64,000 nt of DNA from Undibacterium cyanobacteriorum (GTDB lineage: Bacteria > Pseudomonadota > Gammaproteobacteria > Burkholderiales > Burkholderiaceae_D). Shown here piece by piece: positions 36,260 through 44,505 of the stretch; the stretch's first letter is position 1; each line of letters opens with the position of its first letter. The stretch is from positions 1,364,001 through 1,428,000 of the forward strand of contig NZ_CP133720.1 in the NCBI RefSeq assembly GCF_031326225.1, written 5' to 3'. The translations under genes and the position numbers were made by a program. The notes under the pieces were generated by a model. That model did not search any database. It saw only the letters and a list, made by a program, of their open reading frames with translations, and was not told the origin of the DNA.

Positions 36260-36283
36260 GGCTGAATCGAAAACGATTCAGCC
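36260..36283. terminator. Hairpin between chemoreceptor gene and hutC
   Basis: GGCTGAATCG (36260-36269) and CGATTCAGCC (36274-36283) form a perfect 10-bp stem with an AAAA loop, just past the chemoreceptor stop. It has no T tract, so it may be a weak terminator or a regulatory structure. Confidence 0.5.
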
Positions 36284-36297
36284 AGTCATCGGATGAG

Positions 36298-37971
36298 CTA
36301 ATTTAGCAGCGCTGTAGCTCGGCGTGATCCGAGTTGTTTGGATCTTGCTGAAAGTGGCTGTGAAGTCATGGTACGTGAGGTGGCCTTGATGGGAGTTTGA
36401 TAAGAGTTGCTCAGTTTAAATAGTGCGAGTGCTTTTTCTACGTGCGTTGCTTGCTCACTCAGGCTACCAGCGGCAGCCGCAGCTTCCTCAACCATTGCTG
36501 AGTTTTGTTGCGTAACGTTGTCCATCAGAGTAATCGCATCGTTGACTTGTGCGATACCTTCACTTTGTTCATTCGAAGCAAAACTGATTTCACCCATAAT
36601 AGTAGCGACACGGTGAACCGACTCAACAATCTCCATCATCGCTTGATTCGCTTGATTTGCATAAGCAGCTCCTTGATCCACTTGTACTACCGAAGATTTG
36701 ATGAGACCTGCGATTTCTTTTGCCGCAGCGGCACTTCGTTGCGCGAGGGCGCGCACTTCGCTAGCAACCACTGCAAAGCCTCGTCCTTGTTCGCCGGCTC
36801 GAGCGGCTTCAACCGCTGCGTTCAAAGCAAGAATATTGGTCTGGAACGCGATACCGTCGATGATGCTGATGATGTCAACGATCTTATTGGATGAATCAGA
36901 AATTTCATGCATGGTGGCGACAACTTGGCCAACTACTTTGCCTCCCGTAACGGCTTGTTCTGAGGCTTGTGCTGCTACATCATTTGCTTCGCGCGCATTT
37001 TGCGCGTTTTGGTCGACGGTGGAAGCTAGCTCTTCCATGCTTGAAGCTGTTTCTTCGAGAGAGGATGCTTGCGATTCGGTGCGTGACGACAATTCCATAT
37101 TGCCATTGGCTATTTCGTCGGTCGCCATCGTAATACTCATAAAGTTGCTGCGAATGTCTCCAACAACTGAACCCAAATTAATTTTGAGTTGCCGAATCGA
37201 ACGTGCGAGAACCGCCACTTCATCATTGCCATTAACAACGATGTCAGCCGTTAAGTCACCGCCCGCCATCGCTTGAACTTGCACCGTCGCACGGTGCAGC
37301 GAGCGTAAAGTTCGTGAGAGGTTACTCCATAGCACAATCAAAGAGAGGATACCTAGCCCAGCAATACTTGCTGCAAGTGTAGTTCCGATCAATTTACTTG
37401 TGTCAAAAAAACGGTCCACAATGAAGTAAAGGAGACTAAGCATGGTGATTGTTATCGAACCAAGGATCTTTGCTTTGAGACTTAGATTCAAGCTCTGCTG
37501 TAGTTTTGAGGCCACTGTGGGTACCACGATGCGTCCATGATCGACTAGTAGTCGCCGCGGATTACCATTGCGAATTTCGCTGTAAATTTTTTCAGTCGCA
37601 TTAATTTGATCTCGACTCGGCCGGGTGCGAACGGAAATGTATCCCACCGCTTTGCCATTCTCGATGACAGGTGTCACGTTGGCCTGTACCCAATAGAAGT
37701 GACCTTCTTTGGTGCGATTTTTGACCAGCCCACTCCAAGGTGTGCCACTTTTGATTGTGGTCCACATGTCTGCAAACGCTTCCTTCGGCATGTCAGGATG
37801 GCGCAGTATGTTTTGTGGAGCACCGATAAGCTCACCGATGTCGAAGCCACTGATTTCAACAAAGTAAGGGTTGGCGTAGGTAATGTTGCCCTGCAGATCG
37901 GTGGTTGAGACAATTGACTGGTGCTCGTCGACCATGACTTCGGTGGCGGTGATAGGCGTGTTCAGGCGCAT
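36298..37971 (-). CDS. Aer-like methyl-accepting chemotaxis protein with PAS domain
   Basis: This 557-residue chemoreceptor has an N-terminal cytoplasmic PAS domain (about 15-120) with Aer-type landmarks: GNITYANPYFVEISGF and RHPDMPKEAF. A hydrophobic hairpin follows (about 165-215), then a HAMP domain and a long signalling domain whose tip reads GIAFQTNILALNAAVEAARAGEQ shortened to its usual core around residues 385-410. It probably senses redox or energy state through a bound cofactor. I chose the ATG at 37971, which follows AAAGGGAAA. The gene is divergent from hutU, so it may be linked to histidine taxis, but this is inference. Confidence 0.9.
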   Translation of the reverse strand: MRLNTPITATEVMVDEHQSIVSTTDLQGNITYANPYFVEISGFDIGELIGAPQNILRHPDMPKEAFADMWTTIKSGTPWSGLVKNRTKEGHFYWVQANVTPVIENGKAVGYISVRTRPSRDQINATEKIYSEIRNGNPRRLLVDHGRIVVPTVASKLQQSLNLSLKAKILGSITITMLSLLYFIVDRFFDTSKLIGTTLAASIAGLGILSLIVLWSNLSRTLRSLHRATVQVQAMAGGDLTADIVVNGNDEVAVLARSIRQLKINLGSVVGDIRSNFMSITMATDEIANGNMELSSRTESQASSLEETASSMEELASTVDQNAQNAREANDVAAQASEQAVTGGKVVGQVVATMHEISDSSNKIVDIISIIDGIAFQTNILALNAAVEAARAGEQGRGFAVVASEVRALAQRSAAAAKEIAGLIKSSVVQVDQGAAYANQANQAMMEIVESVHRVATIMGEISFASNEQSEGIAQVNDAITLMDNVTQQNSAMVEEAAAAAGSLSEQATHVEKALALFKLSNSYQTPIKATSRTMTSQPLSARSKQLGSRRATALLN

Positions 37972-38196
37972 GATTTCCCTTTCTTTTATGAGGTACTTCA
38001 TTCAAACCAGACTGCGATAAAACCAATTCGACTCGGTGCAACAAGCGTCAATATATTTACGTCATATTGACACAGGGAAATTTTAAATGTGTTTCGAATT
38101 GTTTCTTTTCTCGTGCTCAATGCCCATTTTTTGAGCAATGTCATTATTTTTTTATTATTTAAAGCCCAAACGCGCTTCCTTGAACGCATGTGTCAG

Positions 38197-38231
38197 TTGA
38201 AATTTTACTTGCATGAGTTGTATATACAACT
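38197..38231 (+). promoter_or_regulatory. hut operon promoter with HutC operator
   Basis: AGTTGTATATACAACT (38216-38231) is a perfect 16-bp palindrome, close to known HutC sites built around TGTATATACA. A TTGAAA at 38197-38202 and TATATA at 38221-38226 (18-base spacer) form a plausible promoter whose -10 box lies inside the operator, so bound HutC would block polymerase. It is about 100 bases upstream of hutU. Confidence 0.75.
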
Positions 38232-38330
38232 TAAACTAGTTGGCATGTTGCGCTGGATACTCCTAGTATTTGTTTTTACTGCTGCCATTTTCCTTCAACC
38301 ATCCAGCCCGGTTATTGATAAGGAGCTCTT

Positions 38331-40022
38331 ATGAATCACGATCCACGTTGGGACGCAAGTCGCGAAATTCGTGCACCGCGCGGTGCAGAGAAAGTCTGTA
38401 AAACTTGGGTAGCAGAAGCGGCTTACCGCATGCTGCAAAATAATCTCGATAAGGAAGTGGCAGAGAATCCTAAGCACCTCGTGGTGTACGGCGGCATTGG
38501 CCGCGCGGCGCGTAACTGGGAATGCTTCGATCAAATTTTGGCGAGCTTGAAAGAACTCGGTGAAGATGAAACCTTGTTGATTCAATCCGGCAAACCAGTC
38601 GGCGTGTTTAAAACGACACCGGACTCCCCACGCGTGTTGATCGCTAATTCCAATTTGGTACCGAAGTGGGCGAATTGGGAACACTTCAATGAACTCGACC
38701 GCAAAGGCTTGTTCATGTATGGTCAAATGACCGCAGGTAGCTGGATCTACATCGGCACCCAAGGTATCGTGCAAGGTACTTATGAAACCTTCGCCGAAGC
38801 AGGGCGCCAACACTTTGGTGGTGATTGGGGCGGTCGCTGGATTTTGACAGCGGGCTTGGGTGGCATGGGTGGTGCGCAGCCATTAGCGGCGACCTTTGCC
38901 GGCGCCGTGTCTTTGAACATCGAATGCCAACAATCGAGTATCGATTTCCGCTTGCGCACGCGCTATGTCGATAAACAAGCTAAAGACTTGGACGACGCGA
39001 TCGAATTGATCAAGTTCCATACAGCACGCAAAGATGCGATCTCGATTGCTTTGTTGGGCAACGCGGCCGACATTTTGCCAGAATTGGTCAAGCGCGCTCA
39101 AGCGGGTGGCATCAAACCAGATTTGGTCACAGATCAAACTTCGGCTCACGATTTGATTAATGGCTATTTGCCGATTGGCTGGTCAGTCGAACAGTGGAAA
39201 GAGGCACAGAAAGATCCAAGTCAACATGCGAAGCTAACGGCTGATGCGGCACAAGCTTGCGCAGTCCATGTGCAAGCGATGTTGGATTTCCATGCGATGG
39301 GTATTCCAACCGTCGATTACGGTAATAATATTCGTCAAGTGGCATTCGATACTGGCGTTAAGAATGCCTTTGATTTCCCAGGTTTTGTTCCTGCTTATAT
39401 TCGTCCTTTGTTCTGCGATGGTAAAGGACCATTCCGTTGGGTGGCTTTGTCCGGTGATCCAGAAGACATCCGTAAGACTGATGCGAAAATTAAGGAACTC
39501 TTCCCGGAGAATAAAGGCGTTCACAAATGGTTGGATATGGCCGGTGAACGCATCGCCTTCCAAGGTTTACCAGCGCGTATTTGCTGGTTAGGTTTGGGTG
39601 AACGTCATATCGCCGGCTTGGCGTTTAATGAGATGGTCAAGAACGGCGAATTGAAAGCGCCGATCGTCATCGGTCGTGATCACTTGGATACAGGGTCTGT
39701 GTCTAGCCCGAATCGCGAAACCGAAGGCATGAAGGACGGCACCGATGCGGTATCTGATTGGCCTTTGTTGAATGCCTTGTTGAACACCGCAGGCGGTGCG
39801 AGCTGGGTCTCCTTGCATCACGGCGGCGGCGTCGGCATGGGCTACTCACAACACTCAGGTATGGTGATCGTGGCTGATGGTACAGAAGCAGCAGCAAAAC
39901 GTTTGGCGCGCGTACTCGTCAATGACTGCGGCTCCGGTGTCATGCGTCATGCAGATGCTGGCTACGAACAAGCTGTTGCTTGCGCTAAGCGTAATGGCTT
40001 GAATTTGCCGATGATTAAATAA
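38331..40022 (+). CDS. hutU: Urocanate hydratase
   Basis: This enzyme converts urocanate to imidazolone propionate, the second step of histidine degradation. The 563-residue protein has the tightly bound NAD sites: GGIGRAARNW near residue 50 and GLGGMGGAQPLA near residue 180. A C-terminal segment DTGSVSSPNRETEGM carries conserved active-site surroundings. AAGGAG lies before the ATG. It is the first gene of the hut operon, preceded by the HutC operator and followed by a 206-bp inverted-repeat element before hutH. Confidence 0.97.
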   Translation: MNHDPRWDASREIRAPRGAEKVCKTWVAEAAYRMLQNNLDKEVAENPKHLVVYGGIGRAARNWECFDQILASLKELGEDETLLIQSGKPVGVFKTTPDSPRVLIANSNLVPKWANWEHFNELDRKGLFMYGQMTAGSWIYIGTQGIVQGTYETFAEAGRQHFGGDWGGRWILTAGLGGMGGAQPLAATFAGAVSLNIECQQSSIDFRLRTRYVDKQAKDLDDAIELIKFHTARKDAISIALLGNAADILPELVKRAQAGGIKPDLVTDQTSAHDLINGYLPIGWSVEQWKEAQKDPSQHAKLTADAAQACAVHVQAMLDFHAMGIPTVDYGNNIRQVAFDTGVKNAFDFPGFVPAYIRPLFCDGKGPFRWVALSGDPEDIRKTDAKIKELFPENKGVHKWLDMAGERIAFQGLPARICWLGLGERHIAGLAFNEMVKNGELKAPIVIGRDHLDTGSVSSPNRETEGMKDGTDAVSDWPLLNALLNTAGGASWVSLHHGGGVGMGYSQHSGMVIVADGTEAAAKRLARVLVNDCGSGVMRHADAGYEQAVACAKRNGLNLPMIK

Positions 40023-40049
40023 TTTTCGTTGACGTCGAACTGAATATTA

Positions 40050-40255
40050 AAACCCCTCAACGCCGAAGCGCAGAGGCGCAGAGAAGTAAAGAAACGCAGA
40101 GAAGTAAAGAAACGTAGAGAGATTGAGCATGTCATTCCCGCGAAGGCGGGAATCCAGTGGCGTTGATCGCTTACCGAAAGACACTGGGCTCCTGCCTGCG
40201 CAGGAGCGACAAACAGAAAGCCTCTGCGCCTCAGCGTCTCGGCGTTGAGGGGTTT
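40050..40255. repeat. 206-bp inverted-repeat element inside the hut operon
   Basis: The left end (40050-40078) AAACCCCTCAACGCC followed by GAAGCGCAGAGGC pairs with the right end (40220-40255) GCCTCTGCGC, then GGCGTTGAGGGGTTT. Inside are two copies of an 18-base GAAGTAAAGAAACGCAGA-like repeat, an ATTCCC-N8-GGGAAT palindrome (40134-40153), CCAGTG/CACTGG and a GCTCCTGC/GCAGGAGC hairpin. It looks like a miniature inverted-repeat element in the hutU-hutH gap. Confidence 0.8.
40134..40153. repeat. dRS3-like palindrome 4
   Basis: ATTCCC, then GCGAAGGC, then GGGAAT: same pattern as the three in the 17-kb array, with one changed base in the centre. The following bases (CCAGTG) are also shared with those copies. 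Confidence 0.7.
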
Positions 40256-40274
40256 AAAAAACAAAGGATAAAAC

Positions 40275-41816
40275 ATGAGCACAACATTCACCATTCAACC
40301 TGGCCAATTCAAACTCGCAGATTTGCGGGCGATTTGGCAGGCTCCTGTGAAATTGGCATTGGCTGAATCGGCCTATGCTGCGATCAATGAATCTTCCGCC
40401 ACCATCGATCGTATCGTGGCCAAGGGGGATGCCGCCTACGGTATCAATACCGGTTTTGGTAAATTGGCCAAAACCCGCATTCCCGATGAAGATCTGGAAT
40501 TACTGCAAAAGAATTTGATCTTGTCGCACTCGGTCGGCTCAGGTGAATTGATCGCTGATGAAGTCGTACGATTGATTATCGCGATGAAGATCGCAAGTTT
40601 GGCACGTGGTTTCTCGGGCATTCGTTCGTCCGTCATTGATACCATGATCGCCGCCTACAATGCGGGCATCATGCCAGCGATTCCAGTCAAAGGTTCCGTC
40701 GGTGCTTCGGGCGATTTGGCTCCTTTATCCCACATGACCTTAGCAATCATGGGCGAAGGCCCAGTGCGAGTGAATGGTCAGATGATGGATGCCAAAGCAG
40801 CCTTGGCCCAAGCTGGCATTACACCAGTGGTGTTGGCCGCGAAAGAAGGTTTGGCGCTGATCAATGGCACGCAAGTCTCAACCGCTTTAGCCTTGAACGG
40901 TTTGTTTTTAGCCGAACGTTTATTGGAAGCCGCGACTATTACCGGTGCTTTGTCCGTCGATGCGGCCAAGGGGAGTGATGCGCCGTTTGATCCACGGATT
41001 CATGCAGTACGAGGTCAACCTGGTCAAATCGCGACAGCAAATATCTATCGCACCTTGTTAAACGGCAGCGAGATTCGTAAGTCGCACTTGGTGAACGATG
41101 AGCGCGTACAAGATCCGTATTGCTTACGTTGCCAACCACAGGTGATGGGCGCGTGCTTAGACATCATCAACAATGCAGCGCGCACTTTGCTGACCGAAGC
41201 CAACGCCGTGACTGATAATCCTTTGGTGTTTGTGGATACCAACGAAGTCATTTCTGGTGGTAATTTTCACGCAGAGCCAGTGGCTTTCGCAGCCGATACA
41301 TTGGCGTTGGCGATCGCAGAAATTGGTTCGATTTCGGAACGCCGTATTGCGCTGTTGATCGATGCTTCAATCTCCGGTTTGCCACCGTTCTTGGTGCAAG
41401 GCTCTGGTTTGAATTCTGGCTTCATGATTGCTCACGTGACAGCAGCTGCTTTAGCTTCCGAGAATAAATCGCATGCGCATCCTTCGAGTGTCGATACGAT
41501 TCCAACTTCAGCAAATCAAGAAGACCACGTCAGTATGGCGACTTATGCTGGCCGTCGTTTGCATGAAATGGCGCACAATACCGCCACGATCGTCGGTATT
41601 GAATTATTGGCCGCAGCGCAAGGCGTTGATTTCCACGCCCCGCTGAAGACTTCCGATGCTTTGAGCAAAGTACATGGCATGCTGCGTGATAAAGTCACGT
41701 TCTACGACAAAGATCGTTTCTTTGCACCTGATATTGAAGCAGCAAAGAACCTCGTCGTTGACGGTGCGCTGAGCTCGCAATTCGCTGATTTGTACGCGCA
41801 TTTGTATTTGGCATAA
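40275..41816 (+). CDS. hutH: Histidine ammonia-lyase
   Basis: This enzyme deaminates histidine to urocanate, the first step of the pathway. The 513-residue protein contains the Ala-Ser-Gly triad at 144-146 (GSVGASGDLAP), which cyclises into the MIO electrophile. Other family markers are YGINTGFGKLA near 55-65 and the QEDHVSMATYAGRR-type segment near residue 415. The start ATG at 40275 follows CAAAGGATAAAAC. It is the second gene of the operon, after the repeat element, and precedes hutD. Confidence 0.97.
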   Translation: MSTTFTIQPGQFKLADLRAIWQAPVKLALAESAYAAINESSATIDRIVAKGDAAYGINTGFGKLAKTRIPDEDLELLQKNLILSHSVGSGELIADEVVRLIIAMKIASLARGFSGIRSSVIDTMIAAYNAGIMPAIPVKGSVGASGDLAPLSHMTLAIMGEGPVRVNGQMMDAKAALAQAGITPVVLAAKEGLALINGTQVSTALALNGLFLAERLLEAATITGALSVDAAKGSDAPFDPRIHAVRGQPGQIATANIYRTLLNGSEIRKSHLVNDERVQDPYCLRCQPQVMGACLDIINNAARTLLTEANAVTDNPLVFVDTNEVISGGNFHAEPVAFAADTLALAIAEIGSISERRIALLIDASISGLPPFLVQGSGLNSGFMIAHVTAAALASENKSHAHPSSVDTIPTSANQEDHVSMATYAGRRLHEMAHNTATIVGIELLAAAQGVDFHAPLKTSDALSKVHGMLRDKVTFYDKDRFFAPDIEAAKNLVVDGALSSQFADLYAHLYLA

Positions 41817-41872
41817 GACCAGCCCACCCGATCCGATAAGTGTTTCATCGGCTCATCGAATAGGACATCAAC

Positions 41873-42487
41873 ATGCGTAAATGGACGCCTAAAGATTACA
41901 AGACCATGCCCTGGAAAAATGGCGGAGGGAGCACGACCGAGCTCGCCATTTTTCCTGAGGGGGCGGGCATTGATCAGTTTATTTGGCGTTTGAGCACAGC
42001 GACGGTGGCGCAAGATGGGCCGTTTTCGCACTTCGCACAAATCGATCGTAGCTTAGCGATCTTGTCTGGTGCAGGCATGGTGCTGCAAGCGTCGAAAGAA
42101 GCCAGTGAAGGTGTTAATGAAGGCGTCAATGAAGGCGTCAAGTTGACGCAGGCCAGCATGCCGCACCGGTTCACAGGTGAAGAGCCGATTTACGCCAAGT
42201 TGATCGATGATACCGTGGTCGATTTGAATTTGATGACGCGACGCGATGTATGTCAGCACTATATGCAACGCTTACTTGGTGGTGATCACGAGATTCGCGA
42301 AGAGCAAGCCAATCAAGTGCTGCTGTTTTGCGAACGCGGTCAAGCGCGTATTCGCCATGGCATGGATTTGGAAGCGGGTGATTTGATTTTGATTGACGAA
42401 GAGAAAGCGCAAGCTGGCATTCATTTTCATTTGCAAACTTCGGAAGACAGCATTGTGTATTTGATGCGTATTAGCTTCCTCAGTTAG
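41873..42487 (+). CDS. hutD: HutD family protein
   Basis: This 204-residue cupin-fold protein of histidine utilization loci is thought to modulate flux or sense formyl-pathway intermediates, without confirmed enzymatic activity. The family opening KNGGGSTTELAIFP is at about residues 16-29, followed by WRLSTATVAQDGPFS and DRSLAILSGAGM. Around residues 80-93 three copies of EGVN/EGVK come from a 12-base in-frame tandem repeat, an unusual insertion in a loop. The gene lies 56 bases after hutH and 27 bases before the chosen hutI start. Confidence 0.92.
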   Translation: MRKWTPKDYKTMPWKNGGGSTTELAIFPEGAGIDQFIWRLSTATVAQDGPFSHFAQIDRSLAILSGAGMVLQASKEASEGVNEGVNEGVKLTQASMPHRFTGEEPIYAKLIDDTVVDLNLMTRRDVCQHYMQRLLGGDHEIREEQANQVLLFCERGQARIRHGMDLEAGDLILIDEEKAQAGIHFHLQTSEDSIVYLMRISFLS

Positions 42488-42514
42488 TACGTCTACGTGA
42501 TCAAAAGGTTGTAT

Positions 42515-43720
42515 ATGTGGGATAGCTTGTGGATCAATGTGCATCTCGCGACCATGCGAGATGGTTACGGTGAAATTGTCGATGGCGCGATTGCTGTGAA
42601 AGATGGCAAGATTGCTTGGCTAGGATCTGTCAGTGCGCTACCGGCCGATTATCAAACTAAAGTGATCCATGATGGCCAAGGCTGTTGGTTGACGCCAGGT
42701 TTGATCGATTGTCATACCCACTTGGTCTATGCAGGTAATCGCAGTAATGAATTTGAAGCGCGTTTGAATGGTGTCGCTTACGAAGAAATCGCGCGCCAAG
42801 GCGGTGGCATTGTGTCGACGGTGCGGGCCACGCGCGCCGCTTCAGAGCAAGAATTGTACGAACAGAGTTTGCCACGTTTGCGTAGTAGTCTTGAGCAAGG
42901 CATTACGACCATCGAAATCAAATCGGGCTATGGCTTGGATACCGTTAGCGAAGCCAAGATGCTCAGAGTGGCGCGCCGTATGCAAGCTGAGCATGCCGTT
43001 CGTGTCAGAACCACCTTCCTAGGCGCGCATGCGCTCCCTCCAGAGTTCGCTGGTCGTGCTGACGATTACATCGATGAAGTGTGTCAGCATATGTTGCCAG
43101 CCATTGCGGCCGAAGGTTTGGCGGATGCGGTCGATGTTTTTTGTGAAAAAATCGGCTTCACTCCAGCGCAAACCGAACGTGTTTTTGCCGCCGCGAAGGC
43201 GCACGGCTTACCGGTGAAATTGCATGCGGAACAGTTATCCGATCAAGGCGGCGCTGCCTTGACCGCACGTTATCAAGGACTATCGGCAGATCATCTTGAA
43301 TACCTTACTGACAGCGGAATTGAAGCAATGCGTGAGGCCGGTACGGTGGCGGTACTCTTGCCGGGGGCTTTCTATTTCTTACGTGAGACCAAATTGCCGC
43401 CGATTGAAGCATTGCGCAAAGCAGGTGTCGCGATGGCCGTGGCCAGTGACTGTAATCCCGGCACGTCGCCAATGACTTCTCCCTTGTTGAGTATGAATAT
43501 GGCGTGCACCTTATTCCGCCTAACTCCGCTCGAGGCTTTGCAAGGAACCACGATTCATGCAGCAAAAGCGTTGGGTCTCGCTGATGAAGTCGGTAGCCTG
43601 GAAGTCGGCAAACGTGCCGACTTTGCCCTGTGGTGTATCACGCGCCCGGCAGATTTAGCGTATCAGATTGGGATTAACCCACATTTCATGACGGTGTTTG
43701 CCGGCCAAGTGCGGAAATGA
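42515..43720 (+). CDS. hutI: Imidazolonepropionase
   Basis: This metal-dependent amidohydrolase opens imidazolone propionate to N-formimino-glutamate. The 401-residue protein shows the metal pair in DCHTHLVYAGNR (about residues 70-75), a GGGIVSTVRATR segment, and the later ASDCNPGT carrying the metal-binding aspartate. I chose the ATG at 42515 with AAAGG about 7 bases upstream, rather than a GTG six codons earlier. It closes the visible hut operon. No formiminoglutamase (hutG) or deiminase (hutF) gene follows in the window. Confidence 0.95.
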   Translation: MWDSLWINVHLATMRDGYGEIVDGAIAVKDGKIAWLGSVSALPADYQTKVIHDGQGCWLTPGLIDCHTHLVYAGNRSNEFEARLNGVAYEEIARQGGGIVSTVRATRAASEQELYEQSLPRLRSSLEQGITTIEIKSGYGLDTVSEAKMLRVARRMQAEHAVRVRTTFLGAHALPPEFAGRADDYIDEVCQHMLPAIAAEGLADAVDVFCEKIGFTPAQTERVFAAAKAHGLPVKLHAEQLSDQGGAALTARYQGLSADHLEYLTDSGIEAMREAGTVAVLLPGAFYFLRETKLPPIEALRKAGVAMAVASDCNPGTSPMTSPLLSMNMACTLFRLTPLEALQGTTIHAAKALGLADEVGSLEVGKRADFALWCITRPADLAYQIGINPHFMTVFAGQVRK

Positions 43721-44054
43721 TGGCGACCGAAAGAGCAGGGAAATAGGCCGCAACGGATCTTTCGTCCTAGAACTTGAGTTTGAAAAAGCGGTACCAAGCC
43801 CTTCGCTGTAGGCCTCGTTTACGAGCGAAATCAAGAAAATTGGAATGTGCCAATTATTTCCTGTTGGAAAAAATTAACGAATCTGATAATTTCCTTTGAG
43901 ATCGTCCAGCGCGACGATATGATTACACAGAAAACGTGTACGTCGCGGTGACTCGAACAGTCTAAATCGTTAGTCTGAATCGAAGAGCTAAAAATCGAAT
44001 GACTCAAGTGCTCTAGATTTGAGCTCGTTCATGAAGCCAACTCAAAGGATGCTT
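43721..44054. other. Intergenic region after hutI
   Basis: This 334-base spacer sits between the hut operon and the response regulator gene. I see no gene, strong hairpin or repeat. The downstream promoter must lie here, but no clear boxes stand out. Confidence 0.4.
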
Positions 44055-44447
44055 ATGTCTGCAAATTCACTCACCAATATCTTGTACGTGGAAGACGATC
44101 TCGATATTCAGGCCGTTGCGCAGATCGCCTTGGAAGTCGTCGGTGGTTACACACTAAAAACTTGCAGCTCTGGCGCGGAGGCAATCGCAGCAATCGAGGG
44201 AGGTTTTGTACCTGATTTGCTGTTGTTAGACGTGATGATGCCCAACATGGATGGGCCGACTACTTTGGCCGAACTGCGCAAGATGAGCACCACGGCATCG
44301 ACCCCAGTGATATTTATGACCGCCAAAGTGCAATCTAGCGAACAAGATTACTACTTCACCTTGGGTGCTATTGGCGTGATTGCCAAGCCCTTCGATCCTA
44401 TGAGTTTGTCCGTTCAGGTAAGAACTCTGTGGGAAAAAGTTAGTTAA
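44055..44447 (+). CDS. Single-domain response regulator
   Basis: This 130-residue protein is a lone receiver domain. The acidic pocket is in LYVEDDLDI, the phosphoacceptor aspartate in LLLDVMMPNMDG, the threonine in FMTAK and the lysine in AKPFDPMSL. With no output domain it probably acts by protein contact, like CheY-type or phosphorelay shuttle proteins. The ATG at 44055 has AAAGGA upstream. It is 58 bases upstream of the Hpt-REC-REC-GGDEF gene, so the two likely form one signalling unit. Confidence 0.9.
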   Translation: MSANSLTNILYVEDDLDIQAVAQIALEVVGGYTLKTCSSGAEAIAAIEGGFVPDLLLLDVMMPNMDGPTTLAELRKMSTTASTPVIFMTAKVQSSEQDYYFTLGAIGVIAKPFDPMSLSVQVRTLWEKVS

Positions 44448-44505
44448 AAAAATTTCGGGCACCGAATCATGACGCTAATCGGTTGCGCCAAATAAGGATA
44501 TTCAC

